DNA of 64,000 bases from Filobasidium wieringae (GCA_001600055.1 BCIV01000001.1:62001-126000), one strand, 5' to 3'. Shown: positions 10,085 to 23,739, counted from the stretch's first letter. Notes: generated by a model not told the origin, from the letters alone. Made by a program: numbers and translations.

Positions 10085-10524
10085 GACGTGGAAGTGGCGT
10101 TGGTGGAAATATTTTTATGGGTTTCCTACAGGAGAAGGCCAGAAGAGTGAAAATTGGACGGTTCAAGATGATTTTGCAAGTGATTTTGAGAATTGAAAGG
10201 TGTTTGAATGTTTGTGGTTGATGAGTCGAGATGATATCAGGTCGGTCGTGTTTGTTTACAATTCAGTCGGGGTCGATCACGTGACACGCTCAACTACATC
10301 ATCACCTCGTTCGACTTCACTCGATCTCTTTTTCTACCCTCGTCGAGGCGATAAAGATCGTTCACAGAGATCGCAGACACCAAGATTTCTCCAGATCGCA
10401 TAGAAGCATCTGATCTGTCCGAGAGCCCGGTGAAAATAGTCGGTACCTTCGTCTCCTAGACTCAAACGCGTACCTGATCTTATATTCCTCCTTCTCAGAA
10501 TCATCTGTACCGGAGGACAGAAGG

Positions 10525-13379
10525 ATGGACATCCTCGGCGAAGGGGAAGAGGCAGAAGCGAACCCATCTCCTCTGACATTGTACGAAAAGGAAGAAAACG
10601 AAATCAGAGCTCGTAAGTCTTCCATCCAACCTCTCCATCGATCGCGATAGCGGATTTGAGTTACGGACGAAATCGGAGATGATTGACTAATCTGGATCCG
10701 GTTCGGTGAACATAGGTTTTAGAGAAGAGGTGAGGTCATTTCAAATGAAGTGGAGTTGGTTAGTCAAGGTGTATTGATCGGTTCTCTTCGTTTTATCCCT
10801 ATCTCGGTAATCGCCGAACCTTTACTTCTTCCGGACATCATCCGTTTCGATCCTCTTTAACCCTCCTCGAATATCTCGGACCTTTCCCCGCACACCACCC
10901 CACAATCTACTTACTCTAAATCATCTCCACTCAACTCAGTATACTCGACTGAAAGAAGAAAACGCCCACCTCAAATCACTCAACGAAACGCTTCAACTCC
11001 AACTGCAACACCGTACTAACCCCCGAACCCTTGAACAAGCCCCAACCGATCCCACAAAACCTGAGTCAGAGACGGGTAGAGATAGGGAACGAGCGAGGTT
11101 CGATGAGAGGTTCCGATTACTGGATCAAGAAATGGAGAGGTTGAGGGAAGAGGTGAGGAGGGGGAAAGTGAAAGGGGCGGATCGGTTTGAGCCTGGGGCT
11201 GGGGAGGTGAGGGAGGAAGGGGATGGGAATGGGGGTCCTGTGAGAGTGAGTCGATCGTTCGAGATCGGTCGAGTGGGTTTGATCGGGCGTTGATGATTGA
11301 GCCGATTTTCGTTTTTTTCCCGTATGTGATCAGAATCTAGAAGACCTGCAAGTCCTTCACTTCACTGTTCAACTCGATCAAACCTGATCTTCTTTCTCGT
11401 TCTCTACTCATACAGTCTCGCCAAAAACACCCATCTAACCCAATCCCTCACAACCCTCCAAAAGACATACGACAACCTCCTCACCACGCATAACAAATTA
11501 GAAGAAACGCGCCGAACGGACGCTAAACGTTGGGTCGAATTGAAGGGGAGGTTGGATTCGGAAATCGAGAGGTTGAGAATGGTCTTGAAGAAGGAGAGGA
11601 AAAGGGGGGATCGCGGGGAGGTTGTAGCGGGAGGCGAAACGTTGGACAAGGGGACGATACCCGAGGTCGAGATACTAGGGCACAGTAAAAAGGTTAATAC
11701 TCCCCGCAAGGGAGTGAGGAGTAGGGATTATGGCATGACGCAACCTCTGCCTCTTCCTCCTAGAGGACCGGATTTCTCGGGTGAAAAGATCGAGGTGCCG
11801 GAGAAAACGAAATTGGCTGTTAGTCCGAAACGGGTCGGGCCAGTCATGGTTCAAAGTCTGAGATCGTCACGGAGTGACACTCACGGGAGGAGGATGTACG
11901 AAGAAGGATTGGGCAGTACGACGGAGGATGATACGGACAAGGAAGAGATGGATGTGCAGGAACCTCGATCGAGATCGACAAGGATGGAGATCGATCGGGA
12001 AGAGATCAGTGATAGAGTCGTCGCTGCCAAGTTACTCGGGACGACGAAGGGTCCGCAAACACCTAGACCTGGAGTCAGTGCGGCATTGCAATCGGGGAAT
12101 TCAATACGGACTCCCGCTCCCGCCCATAAAGATGTGTATACGCGGATGGAAACACCTAAACCCGATCGTCCTTCCGCTCCACAGCGGACGGCTTCCAAGC
12201 TAGGTCGAACGCCCAGCGGGATGCATTGGTTAGGTGGGGATAAAGTGAAGATCACTCGTCGAGATTCGTTCGAGGATGAGGTCGGGGGGTCTTCTAGACC
12301 GCCCGTTAGACCAGAGGTGACGACTCTTCCTCGACCGAGTAAGACTTCTAGAGCGGGTCCTTCGTCTGTTCTTTCGAAATCCGTTCCGGCCAAGGTCGCT
12401 GCTGCAGGGGTGGGGAACAATGATACTCCTACGCGGGAATCGCATACGGTCAGGAAGAGGAAAGATATTGGAGAGATTGATACACCTCAAAAAGGGACTG
12501 CGAGACATACGCATGAGGTGAAACGGACACGATTGAGCACGAGCGAGTAAGGTCATTCACCCTTGCGCCCGGTCGTCGTTCGATATTGACCGCGCTCGTT
12601 CTCCATAGACAATACGATACGACAGAACAAGAGGTCTACGTGATCAACCCGGAACACAATAACGGGATCCCTTTCGCCTACCACAGCGTTCAACGGAAGA
12701 AAGAAGATCGCGCGAAAATGGCTGGGGAAGGTTGCGAATGCTGTGCTCCAGTGAGTCTAGCTCGATTTTCGCTGCAGTCGTTATACGGAAGATTCACCCT
12801 GTGTATCTAGTGGTTCAAAGAAACATCGGATATTCAGCCGCGACAAGGGATGAGATTCGGACCGACGCCTGATCTGCAGGATATGATTGACGAGGATCAG
12901 GAAATACTGCAGCTCGAACGACAACAAAAGTTGATGAATAGTGTTTCCAGGCACAAGGCAGAGGTTCGCCTTCGATTGGGTTTCCTGGTCGATTGTTCGC
13001 AAGCTGACCAAACATCCACATAGCACGAGAAAGCGCCTACGCCACCGGGATACTGGTAAGCTTAACCTCATCAGGATAGCGTTTCGGACGGCTCATTTCG
13101 CTTATTGTATCAGGAAAATTGGGTTTCCCACCACGCAAGAAGTGGCACAGCAGAACATCGAAGCGGATAATCTCAAACGAGAGAAATTAGAAAGGCAAAG
13201 ACGAGAGGCTCAGTCAGTAACTGAATGGTGTGATCGTTGTGGATTTACGCTGATGAGTACTGTCATCACAGAAAAGAAGGCGGCAAATGGCAGCTGGTCC
13301 GCAAAAGCTGAATGTTGCAACCAAGAAGGCTATCCATCACTATATATACTCATCTCACCGCCCTCTGCTAACCACATGA
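10525..13379 (+). CDS. CTP1: DNA-end resection factor Sae2/Ctp1/CtIP
   Basis: This is a cofactor of the Mre11 nuclease that starts resection of double-strand breaks. The first exon begins at ATG 10525 (MDILGEGEEAEANPSPLTLY). Exon 2 is about 10715-10768 and exon 3 about 10940-11247; the large exon reaches 12546. The N-terminal half is coiled coil (YTRLKEENAHLKSLNETL; LTQSLTTLQKTYDNLLTTH) and the middle is a Ser/Pro-rich disordered linker. The C-terminus carries the Sae2 domain: VYVINPEHNNGIPFAYHSVQ, the CECC cysteines (about 12740), then ERAPTPPGYW joined over an intron (13053-13113) to KIGFPTTQE. That PTPPGYW..GFP(S/T)TQE string is the family hallmark. The end is uncertain: a last intron (about 13218-13270) would give a basic tail stopping at 13379, while reading through stops at 13438. 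It converges on VPS15. Confidence 0.85.
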
Positions 13380-13496
13380 CATTGGGTTTAGATATAGCTT
13401 TCCAGCATAATTGTATTTCCAAAAGCTTGTCGCATTAAAGACTGTGTACCATAAACCATGTCACACCCTGTACAATTACTATCATCCGCAATCATG

Positions 13497-16400
13497 CTAC
13501 GTCACTTCAACCTTCCAGACCTTGATCGCGCCAGCTGCATCGGCAGATGCAATCATCAGCGCAGGTGAGAACGGCGTTTCGAATGTCACGATGGCAGTTA
13601 TCTCTTGTAGGTGAGGCTTAGATATACTGGTAGCTTGCTGTGATGGATGCGACGACGAAACAGATTGCTCTTCGGCTAGTTTTCTTACTGCTCGGGACGC
13701 AGGAGGAAGTCTCGGATCAAGCGGGCGCGCGGGCATCTCGGTGAAAACCCCTCCGAGACCATCATAACGTTGGTATCTATTCCGATGAGGATGGTAAGTA
13801 TAACAATACTACGGACGTGCGAGTTGTAGCATGGACGAACTTGTAACGCTTGATCGCATCTTTCCCGGATCCAGAAACCACGAAACTGTCAGAAGGCTTT
13901 GCTAGATTCCACAACCGAATAATCTTGTCGTCCCCAGCAGTGAGGACCGCTGCATTCCCGTTATTGCCCACATTTCGCCGATTATCGTGTTCTAAGATTT
14001 CATCGGGTGGATCTTGTGACACTACGGCGAGCTCATGACTCGAAATGTAGGCTGGATTGACAGGTATGTCCAGGCAGTGTATCGCACGAACTGGATCGAA
14101 GCCACTTCTGAAATCTTCTTTCTTTTCTGAGGATGAGCCTGATTTGGAAGGTGCTTGCAGTATCTCGGTGATCACCTCAGATGGTAGGATATTAGCTCTC
14201 AACGTGCTGCTGTGAGCATTTGTGTTTGCATTCCCATCAGGTCGGCCTATTTTGTGGGAGTTGGATGAAACCTCGAATCGTTCCACCAACTCGCCAGTAT
14301 TGACGTCTACTGATGCCATGATATTGACGACACCTTCCGCTTCCTCCGGCCATAGCCTTGCTTGATATGAAACAAGAACCCATTTACCGCTGCCGCGCAC
14401 GGGATGACCCGAGATCGCAGTAATGCAGGTCTCGCTGATTTTCCAGTTCCGTACTTGCAGACCATATCGAAGATCCCACAACGCAAGGTACCCATCACTC
14501 GTACCAACGACTAGCCAATTACCACTACCATCGACGTGACCGCATGTCAATCGTCCCAGAGCGACAGACTGCCTTGCAGACCAGGAAGAGGTATCGGTGC
14601 GCATATGAGCTAGCGTAATCGTACCCATGTCCGTGACATAGAGGATATGTGGTGTTTCATCTGCGTCGACACGCACAGCGGATCAGCATACCATGTTTGG
14701 ATGACACGGCGATACGTCTTACCAGAGACAATATTTCGCATCAAGATAATTCGACCACAATCACGAGGATAGGCAATCCTTTGGACCGTTTGGAAACGAG
14801 CATTCTTCAGAGAATGATTGGTCGATCCGCCAACTCTAACTATTTGGATGGTTCCAGTCGCTGATGCAAAGGCGAATGCAGAACGACCTTGTATAGAACA
14901 GGCTGCAGTCAGTCCTGCGTCGGACAATTGGTACGTTAAACGCGGCTTATTAGATACACTGCGTTCGAATCTGGAGATATCCCAGATACAAAGGCTGCCA
15001 TCGTCACTAGCGGAGAGCAAATAGCTCTTGTCTGGAGGTAAAAGAAGATGCTTGATGGATTGTCGATGACCAGTCAGATGGGCGATTAATGTTACCGCCT
15101 GCTCTCCGGACCAAGAGGATGGTTGAGTCCGGGACTTTCTGGGATATTTCTGTGAACTATCCTGTGAAATGGGGGGACCGAGATGTTCCATACCGGGGCT
15201 ACCTGATTCGCGATATATCTGCTCCAAAAGAGACAGTACAGTGGGATCATGCCCCTCGTATGTCGATGTAAAGGATCGCAGCCGATCAACTGGCGGTAAG
15301 TGATCGTGATGACTAGATTGACGAGGTGTATTGAGTCCAGAAGAGAGATTAGTAGCTATTCCCTGTGATCCCAATAACGCAGCTGCTTCCAAACGTCCTA
15401 CAGCAAAGTCGCTCGATGCACTGATCGCGGGTGCCGCTTTGGCAGTATCACGTCCGAAGGATAGCCGATTACGGACCGGGAGAAGCCGACCTTGCATGGT
15501 GGAAGGGATTGACACGACCGAAGGGGCAAATTGCTGTGGTGCCGTTTCACTGATTTGATCAACCAAGACTGATTGAGCAACAGGTGAAGGCGTCATTTGG
15601 AGGTCGCGATTGGCGGATTTATTGTCGTCCAACCTCTTGAGTTTGCGTCGCAATTCTGATATACTTTCTACGTCTCCAGTCGAAGCAGAATGACTGGACA
15701 TTCGAGGCCTGAACGGGTTGCCGGCAAAGGAGTTTCTTCGACTCTCGTCAAATAACGCTCGCGCAACTGGCGACTTCAACTTATCAGGATGTGCACCGAG
15801 CGGGGCTCCGCCAGCATGCGGAGTGAGGAAGACAGTGACTGGAGTAACGTTCAGTTCCTGAAGGAGAGCTTGTTTTCCTGTTGTGAACACTGTAGAGGAG
15901 GGACTTGCTCCACCACGCCTGTCGAAGGTATTAGCTTTTCTTGGGTTTCTTCAGTGAACCCCCAAGATTGTGAACTGACTCTTTTGTTAAGATCGCCTGT
16001 GCCGCCATATAATCCCGGAGGCAGAGAAACTTCACTTCGTTCTGTCTGTCGAGACCACGGCTTCGCAGATCATCAACCACCTTGATCTCGCTGGTGGTAC
16101 AACATACGCCGGCTCAATCAAAACGCACGATGGTAGATCGATAGATTCCAAGGGTTTGCTTTACTCACGCTTCATTTGTAGGATTCAGGTTGATTTCTGT
16201 CGTCGGTGAGCTCATGCGAAAGGCTTTTCTGTTCTTTCGTCCTCGGCCTGGAATATTCGCTGTAGACCACCATGATCCCTGGTTGCTGCGATTTGCCCAC
16301 TGCCTTCCTGCATCGAGCAGATCGCGCGGTAACTGCTCGAAACACGCACTGGTCAGATATTATAGTCTGTTGATAAATTGTCTCCAGGCAGCAACGCTTA

Positions 16401-19350
16401 CCGGAAGAAGGACGACGTGAAGTAGAGTCGTTTGCGATATGTTCGACAGATCTGATTGCATGAGAGGTCGAAGGTATGGGTGAATCAAACAAGCAATCTC
16501 CGTGGGCCCCAATTGTTTGCAGATGGCAGCGATGAGAGATGCCGCAGCTATTAAGGGATGCGTCGCAGTCAACCAGGAGCTTTACAGTGTTCGGATGAAG
16601 AGGAAGATTGGAGGATCGCTTACCTTGTCTGACCCAGATGTCAGGGTGACAGATGAACCCATAACAATTAGAAAAGAGCTCAAGCATTCTTGCCTTGTCG
16701 AACAGCCGGATCTCTGTTAGGCTAGCCAATGAGACCAACACCCGCGCTACAACCGAATTTTCGGGATCTATTATTGCAAGTCCTAATCATTACTACGTCG
16801 AAGTACGTAATCGTATACTGCACTCGCCTGCGAGAGCCTGCTCCATCAAGGGCAATACAAACTCTTCAAGGCTAGTCGAGCCAACGAAAGCTGCAACGCT
16901 AACGATTTTCTCCAAGAAGGCGGATCGTAATCTCCAATCCTTATCGTTCAAATACGTGATCATTCGGCTGAGCAGTACTTCGTTGGTCTTTGTCCTTCCA
17001 AAGGCTAGACATAGTTGCGACACATTGGCGAGCGCGGCGCGTTTAACGTCGCTACTCGGATCGACCAGTATCGTAGAAGCTTGCTCGGCGAACACTTCAA
17101 CGAGTTCTTCCATATTGGCGTCATAGCCTGGCTATGGTACAGCAGTTCAGTGTTTCGACGGTTCCTCCAGATCTGCGTGATGTCTACTCACTTCTAGCGC
17201 CTGATCTATATCTAGATCACTTAGCCCGATTTCTGTAGCTTTCAATGCTTGACTCATTTCCATGATATTCATTCCGATATCGCTTAGTTGAGGTAGATGT
17301 TGAGCGAAAACTGTTCGCACGTGCACATCATCATCTTCCGCGAGTTGACGTATGTGAGGCAGGATGTAATCGTTGATGATCCCTGTGTTATGAGCTGAGA
17401 TCATGTTCAGCTCTTGGAACTGATTGCGTACAGGAGGTCAGCTATATGTCTGGAGATCCTGTCGTTGATGACTTGCTATCTCAACGAGAAACTCGAAAGA
17501 AGCAGCTCGAACCTGAGCGCTGTCGTCCCGGAAGAGCGCGACCAGATAGGGGACGACACGGTCGATCAGCTCATCTGCAGTTAGCCGCTTGGCAATATGT
17601 CGAAGTGGTCCTAGCGCCTGCACTTTAGATGATTCCCGGACGCAATTACGGATATTAGACGTGATAACGTTTAGTAGCAATAACGTTGGTGCGTCTGCAA
17701 GAAGGTCGGTTAGATCAGACGACCCGTTTTTGATATAGTAGGCATTACAACTCACTAATATCTTCGTGGTTGACTTCTTCATTATCGTCTTCTGCTCCTC
17801 GGTCTTGCTCTCTGTTAACGCTCAGATCGTGTTCTTCCATCATGGCCGCAATGATCCCATCCCAATCCCGACATATCCCTAGTATGATAGAATCCGCTTG
17901 TCCAAAACCCTTCGCAATAGGATCGTTCGTCGTATTGTTCTCAGGAACGTGATGATCCGCTGCGAGATTGATCGCGTAGTCCCCTAAGAACGTGTAAAAA
18001 TAATCGGGGAAGATGGTGTTTCGATGGTCAGAAAGGATCTTTTCGAATGTCGGTCGATGATCTGGGTCAAGCGCAAGCATCGAGGCGATCATGCTCTATG
18101 AAGAATCAGTATGCGAACTATACTATCAGCATTCTATCAGCCTAGACCCGAATCCCTGACCACTCACTCTGACCGAACTATCCTCCAAGCTTCCCAATAT
18201 CCCCTCCAGATCTGCACTCTTCCCTTCTCTGTAAGCGTAAAGCTCACTCAACGTGAAGATCCCCGCCCCATCCGTCCACATCTCCAATAAAACACATCCT
18301 GCTGCAAACATGTCCATTTCTTCCGTGACTTTCCCGTCCCTCTTCCCGATTCCCGCATTTAACCAAGACCCGGTCCCATCCTGTCCTACAGCATTAGCTA
18401 TCTGTCGTTTTTCTTCGGCGATCCGGGAATCTTCCGTGAAAAATCTCTCGGGGGCTACATAACACGTTCTCCGGCCTGACGAATCGTAGAAATACGAGAA
18501 ATCGGAGGGATCATTGAGAGCGAGGAACGTCGGTTTGAAGGAGGACGCGAAGTCTGTGATGAGGACCGTTAAAGCAGGGGTGATCAGGATGTTTTCGGAT
18601 TTGAGATCCCCATGAGCGACCTTGAGAGGTGTTGATGATCAGTATACATGTTATACTCCAGATGAAAGCAGCTTACGTCTCTCGCTCGGGCGTCTCGCAG
18701 AGCGCTCAGAATCTGGTAAGCTATCCATTTCTTCTCAATCGGGGAAAGATAAGGTCGAGTACTATGGGTCAGTTCGAATTGGAATTAGTTGGTATCCGAA
18801 CGATTTTCGCAACCAAACAGCTTACCTGATTCGATCGTAAAGACTAGCTCCAGCATACTGCCTGATCAGATACCCGGCCTTCTCCGTCTCGACAAAAGTA
18901 GCGTAGGTTAAGACGTTCGGTAACTTGCTCAAGGCATCCCTTTGATCTACAATCGTTTTTGGTCAGGAAAAGTGCCTACCACAAGAAGAAAAATACAGAC
19001 TTACGTTTCAACCGTCGCTGAATCACTCGAAGGGACATGAATGGGTCAGGTTTGATAAAGAGTTTCAAAACTAAGAGACCGTATGCATGTCGAATGAGGA
19101 TCGTTTTGAGAAATCTCGAAGAGGAGAGACTGTCGTTATGAGTAATGATAAGTCATGGTGACACTGGTTAGGGGTGGATCTAGTGTTGATGTACCTCTTT
19201 TCATAGGAGACATCACTTCCTAATTCCGCAACGTACGAATCTAGAGCGCTCGAGCTGTTCCGCGAAAGAAATCAGCCTACAGCCACGGATGTGCATTGAT
19301 CCATTAATCTGGAAAACTAACGCTCTCGCCAAGGATGACACATTCCCCAT
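13497..19350 (-). CDS. VPS15: Vps15-like protein kinase, regulatory subunit of PI 3-kinase Vps34
   Basis: Vps15 scaffolds the Vps34 class III PI 3-kinase in autophagy and vacuolar sorting at endosomal membranes. The start at 19350 gives MGNVSSLARA, the N-myristoylation signal expected for Vps15. An N-terminal kinase domain follows over several exons (about 19330-17745). It includes LKLFIKPDPFMSLRVIQRRL, the catalytic-loop HGDLKSENILIT (about 18610), ITDFASSFKPTFL, and MFAAGCVLLEMW with PDHRPTFEKILSDHRN. The middle (17780-16170) is HEAT-like helices, for example EIGLSDLDIDQAL and DDVHVRTVFAQHLPQLSDIG. The C-terminus (15890-13497) is a WD40 propeller: LIAHLTGHRQSIKHLLLPPD, LLSASDDGSLCIWDISRFER, AVLTAGDDKIIRLWNLAKPS, ending AGAIKVWKVEVT. 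Domain order and a length above 1,500 residues match the family. Vps15 kinases usually lack the canonical HRD; here it is HGD. Confidence 0.92.
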
Positions 19351-19740
19351 TTCTCCGTTTATTTGATGCTGCCGAGCTCACCTTGATATCTAGTTCCCGG
19401 TTCGCTACATGAAAGGATGGATAATAAGAGGAATGGTTGTATTTGGTCGCTGAACAGGGTTCTTTGATGGAAATGGGGGAATATACTGCTGCTCACGCCT
19501 CAGGTTCATAGCAGCTTAAAGGCTGCCATACCAACATACTTATCGGAGCGGTCGATACGATGATCTGATCAGACCTGCCTCTGGGCGGAACAGAGGAGAT
19601 AGGGTTACGTCATAACGAATATGCACAATACAGATCAGCTCGAAATGCAGGCCCCGGCCAGAGGAATTGGCTTTTCACTAGTACTAATTAGTGACTTCGT
19701 TGCGTCTCATGCTGCATAAGCAAAACGATCAAGGACAGTC
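19351..19740. promoter_or_regulatory. Shared upstream region of VPS15 and prefoldin 4
   Basis: This 390-bp interval separates two divergently oriented start codons. I see no convincing reading frame, only the expected 5' leaders. No specific site is recognised; a partial palindrome around 19677-19694 (CACTA..TAGTG) is unremarkable. Confidence 0.5.
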
Positions 19741-20354
19741 ATGAGTCTCGTCAGTATTGAAAGGTTATTTTCCATTACAAATTGTCGTGTATCGACCTCC
19801 ATCTGCCTATAATTCTAGATGCGACAGGAGGACGAATCTGAGGGGATTGAGGTCGCTTGGGGTGAGTGTCTGTCAGCCAACTTCGAACGTTTGATCGTTC
19901 TCAACCGTAGGCACTTTGATAGAGGATCAACAGAGGATCTCAGCCTTCTCCAAATACAATACTCGATTGTCCGACATTCAAGTCGAGCTGAAGCGGAAGC
20001 AGGTAATCCTCTCCATTTGATTGAGCGATGATTGTCGGATACTGATCATGCGGTATCGTTCCGGCTATCTATTCATAGGAAGAGAAGGAGCTCTACGATG
20101 ACCTTGAAATGGAATTGGAGTTAGCCGATGAATCCGATCAAATCCCTTACAAACTCGCGACTACTTTCTTTACACTTACGCCTGCTCAAGCGATCAAACA
20201 GCTCTCTTCGGAACGCAAACTTCTGGACAAAGAAATCAAGAAATTGGAAACTAGGAAAGAGGAGTGTGTCGGAGGTATGAAGAAGCTCAAGGTTGAACTA
20301 TACGCCAAGTTCGGAACCCAAATCAACCTTGAGACGGACCCAAAGGAAGACTGA
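19741..20354 (+). CDS. GIM3: Prefoldin subunit 4
   Basis: This is a beta-type subunit of the hexameric prefoldin chaperone, which hands nascent actin and tubulin to the CCT chaperonin in the cytosol. Exons 19819-19861, 19923-20002 and 20079-20354 join in phase to 132 residues. They read WEDQQRISAFSKYNTRLSDI, EKELYDDLEMELELADESD, IPYKLATTFF and a C-terminal coiled coil ending LKVELYAKFGTQINLE, the standard prefoldin-4 layout. The start is ambiguous: ATG 19819 (MRQEDESEG) alone suffices. An upstream ATG at 19741 with a 9-nt first exon (MSL) and a GTCAGT donor would add three residues; both are possible. It is divergent from VPS15 and convergent with MDM10. Confidence 0.93.
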
Positions 20355-20924
20355 AGATTGATGAAGAATTAAGAGAACGAATCATTGCAACGATTGTGAA
20401 TGAAGAATAATAACTCTCAGGGTTCAGGGTAGCCTGGTTTGGTTCGGCTCGCATCCATAGCTAGTCGTACAAGAGGTCCTGAACCTACTGTTCGTGAAAA
20501 ACCTGTGTGATGTTTTATCTATCACGAACCTTGTCTATGACGGAATCTTTGACTGTAACACATATAACACATCCAATTCGTCTAGAATTCTGAACACGAA
20601 ACGAGAAATTCGCGGACTTCGAGATTAGCGGGATTGCTCTTATCTGAAGCAGTATCATTCACCTTCCATGCTCGAGTCAGTCGTTACAGGAAGGCTATAA
20701 TACGACTCGCTCGTATACGTAGCGCTAACCGTCAACTCCTTGACTCTAGCAAGTGGTTGCCGTTTCAAATACCGGCCGAAAAGAAGGGCAGAGAGAAGGA
20801 AGCGATGGCTTGTCAGGCCATCCGTTTCTAAAAGAGAGATCCACAACAGGCATTGGACTAAGAGAATGTCATAAGACGATTCAGACACAATCTCTTCCGA
20901 AGCTGGGAATATTTGCTCGATATC
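20355..20924. other. Intergenic, 3' ends of prefoldin 4 and MDM10
   Basis: These 570 bp lie between two convergent stop codons. Short frames on both strands show no domain or splice structure. Confidence 0.6.
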
Positions 20925-22755
20925 TCATTCCGCAAAGTACTGTACCTCCAACCCCATAGATCTTACTGGACTAGACCGCGATGTCAGATCCGAAACGACT
21001 CCTATGGAAACGAGGCAGTGTCGTATTCTGGATTCATACAACAAGGAGATAGACTGTCACCAACCGATATATATTAGCGGTGTTCGCGAAAGCATCGGAG
21101 GAACTATTCGATTACTCACTCCAGTTCCAGAAAGCTTGGCTCGTAAAACTCCATCCCGATTCTGTCCCCCCGTTGGTGGAGGGACTTCTGTGTCCCCTTC
21201 CTTTTCACGATCCCCTGTTCCACCTCCAATCCATCCTCGTCGTCCTCTTCCTGTCCCGATCCACCACTCCCCACCAAGACAGAGGTCGCTTTCATAGCTG
21301 TAAACGTTCACTCCGAACCTGCTCGCCAGAGCCAAGTGAGGGGTGACTTGAGCAGCGTAGGAAGTGGAGAGGAATCCCATCAAAGGGTTGTAGAGAATGG
21401 TCAAAGTTGTTGGAGGTGATATGTGACCGTGAGTGGAAGCGAGTGGATTGGGTGGGACGGTAGTGAATCGTACACCGGTGGATACTATCGCGATATGAAG
21501 ATCGAGTATCAGCCGCTGTTCCCACACTGATCGACCAGTAGCATATACTCACACCCCAAACTTCTCTGCTTGACCGAGAAATAGACCTCACCACCGGCCG
21601 AGAACCTCCCCCTTAACCCATTCTCCCAGCTATCTTCCTGATCTATCCTTGTATTTTGATCGTCCTCCTGCCCCATCAGTCTTTCACTAGTCTCCGATAG
21701 CGGGAGTGTAGGGGGAGTTGCAAATATCTCCCTTGTTTCGCCGGCCGTAAGAACGGTAGATTTGAAATCCTGCTGCCAAAGAGGCTTGAGCATATCCTCC
21801 GTCATTCCGAAGTTCCACAACCCTCTCAATCCGAACATTCCGTCTTTAGCCGAATATGTGTACTCCGTCGCCCATCTGCCTGTATCTTGTTGCAGTGAGA
21901 CGAAAAGATTTCCAGGTGGGCTTGTGGGTAGAGGTGGGGGGGAAGACTGGTGTGAAGAACTCGGCTGGTTGGGTTGATTAGATGGTTGTTGCCCGCTATT
22001 CGATCCTGAACTACTCATGCTTCCACCTCCTTCCGCACCTGGTCTCAAAAAGAGAGCTGCAGGGGAATGCATAAATGCAATACTCCCCTTTAATCCGGGT
22101 GTGATTTTGACACTTCCCAATGCACTTAGATGAAGGGATGGAAGGTGTAATCGAGAGTACAAGAGGTAGTCTCGAGGTGGGGTGAGCAGTTCACCAGCGT
22201 ACCAAACTTCCTCGGGTGGGAGAGGTCGTTTTGGAGGAGGATATGTTTCGAAATGAGGAGTCATCGATTTTAATGAAACGACATGAGAGGGGGTGATCTG
22301 TATTCAGTCATGGTAGCTACGGGGTTCAGTTATATCAAACTCTGTGGTGGATCTATGTGGGACTCACCCCGTTCAGTGGGATGGAACTGGTCACATAGCT
22401 TATGGAACCGTTGAGTTGCGGCAATGCTTCCAAGGCATAGGAGGAAAAGAAGATGGGTGTAGGGGACTTGGCGAGCTGGAGAATCAGGGATGGAGGAATG
22501 GCAAAATCACTGTTGTACAGTTGTATCAGCCAGGACTTCGAGAACCCACGAGAGGGCTATACTTACAGGATGGCTATACCGCAACAAGTATGCCAGATTG
22601 CGGTCGACTTTCAGCATGAGATACAGAGAGTCGGCAGCTGCAGGAAGTACACACACACCAGAGGAACTCCTTGTGAGATTGCTATAGAGATTGTCTTCGT
22701 TCCAACCAATCGACTCGTGGTAAGTCCGAGTCAACCATGTTGCAAAGTTGTACAT
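20925..22755 (-). CDS. MDM10: ERMES/SAM outer-membrane beta-barrel protein Mdm10
   Basis: Mdm10 is a mitochondrial outer-membrane beta-barrel protein. It anchors the ERMES ER-mitochondria tether and assists the SAM complex in inserting Tom40. The start at 22755 gives [20 protein letters not shown] followed by [12 protein letters not shown], the conserved Mdm10 N-terminus. Further matches are [76 protein letters not shown] and [24 protein letters not shown] strands. The last exon, joined at about 21110/21051, ends [20 protein letters not shown] ... GLEVQYFAE and stops at 20925-20927. A Ser/Pro/Gln-rich loop (about 22040-21910) is inserted between strands, as in other basidiomycetes. The border after RSSSG is uncertain. 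It is divergent from the thioredoxin-like gene. Confidence 0.92.
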
Positions 22756-23096
22756 CGTCAAATGATGTTACGTTCCTGTTGGTGCTTCCGTGGAGATGAG
22801 GCATGCAAGCCGTCGAGTGGGTTGAGAAGGTCAACGAGTGATGTAGTGCGCAGAGGCGCGCAAATTATGTATATGTTTGTTATAAAGCGTACGTGTTGAT
22901 ATCGCCTGCCGCCTAACCACGGGGTTTATGGGTATGCTTTATGCCCTTTACCTTGGAAGTAAGTCGGGACAGGGATGAGAGCAGTTCGATTCGCCACTTC
23001 GCCATTGGCAAAGCGTCTTTTTGCCCGGCTTTTTCGACCCAATCTCACGCGTTAATTCGTCATCCCGGTGTCAGATCGATCATCTTGTATTCGAAC
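22756..23096. promoter_or_regulatory. Divergent promoter, MDM10 / thioredoxin-like gene
   Basis: A 340-bp interval lies between two divergent start codons. It contains an AT-rich stretch (TATGTATATGTTTGTTATAAA, about 22867-22887) that could serve as core promoter. No other signal is recognised. Confidence 0.45.
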
Positions 23097-23715
23097 ATGA
23101 CGGACACGATGAAGGCAGCAATACGATTCAACGCCAACCCAAAATACGGACAAGATGCCTTTACTAGAGACTCCGTGAGTGAAGAAGATTGACTTGCGTG
23201 TTTTCAGTCCGTCGACCTAATCGCGACGGCTTTGCTTGGGTTTTCAGTTATCCTCATGTCCTTTCTTCTCTTTCCTCTCCGCACTCTGACCAACCTACCT
23301 TTCTCATCTTCTACTCGTCCATCGATACCTTGACGAAAAGGATGTGGTGCCCGGATTGCGTTGCCGTAGAGAAACCCATCAAAGAGGCGTTCGAGTCATC
23401 CGGAGCACCTAAAGGAGTTATTCATTGGGTTGGGCAGAGATCCGAATGGAGGGACCCGAATTGTGAGGCAAGGGCGCACTGGAAAGTCAACAACGTTCCT
23501 ACTATATTGAGGTTAGACCAAGTGAGTGCACTATCTACTTAATGGCTGTCCTTCTGGTGCTCCCTCTACTCCGTCAACCTCCATTCGACTCGATTGGTGA
23601 ATGACAGTTTCTCGGCAAAGTCGATCAAAGCCAGGACAGGCTCTGGCAGAATGGATCGAAATCTTCCACTACAAGACCTGAAACTATTTGGTCAGCTAGA
23701 GAACCCGCCATATAA
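23097..23715 (+). CDS. Thioredoxin-like protein, TXNDC17 (TRP14) family
   Basis: This is a small cytosolic thioredoxin-fold protein, likely a disulfide or persulfide reductase. The key segment is TFLIFYSSIDTLTKRMWCPD followed by C, i.e. the WCPDC active site that defines the TXNDC17 family. VEKPIKEAFES, HWVGQRSEWRDPN and WKVNNVPTILRL follow at the right spacing, with cis-proline in VPT. A last exon (about 23608-23715) reads FLGKVDQSQDRLWQ and stops at TAA 23713. The first exon from ATG 23097 (MTDTMKAAIRFNANPKYGQD) ends at a good GTGAGT donor, but I could not find an acceptor that keeps phase with the WCPDC exon. The N-terminal join is therefore unresolved. Confidence 0.8.
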
Positions 23716-23739
23716 ACAGATCGCCGAACGCTTCACTGG

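Noticed and set aside
11404..12556. Minus-strand frames opposite the SAE2/CTP1 large exon
   Set aside because: They are antisense shadows; the plus strand has matching splice sites and the conserved domain.
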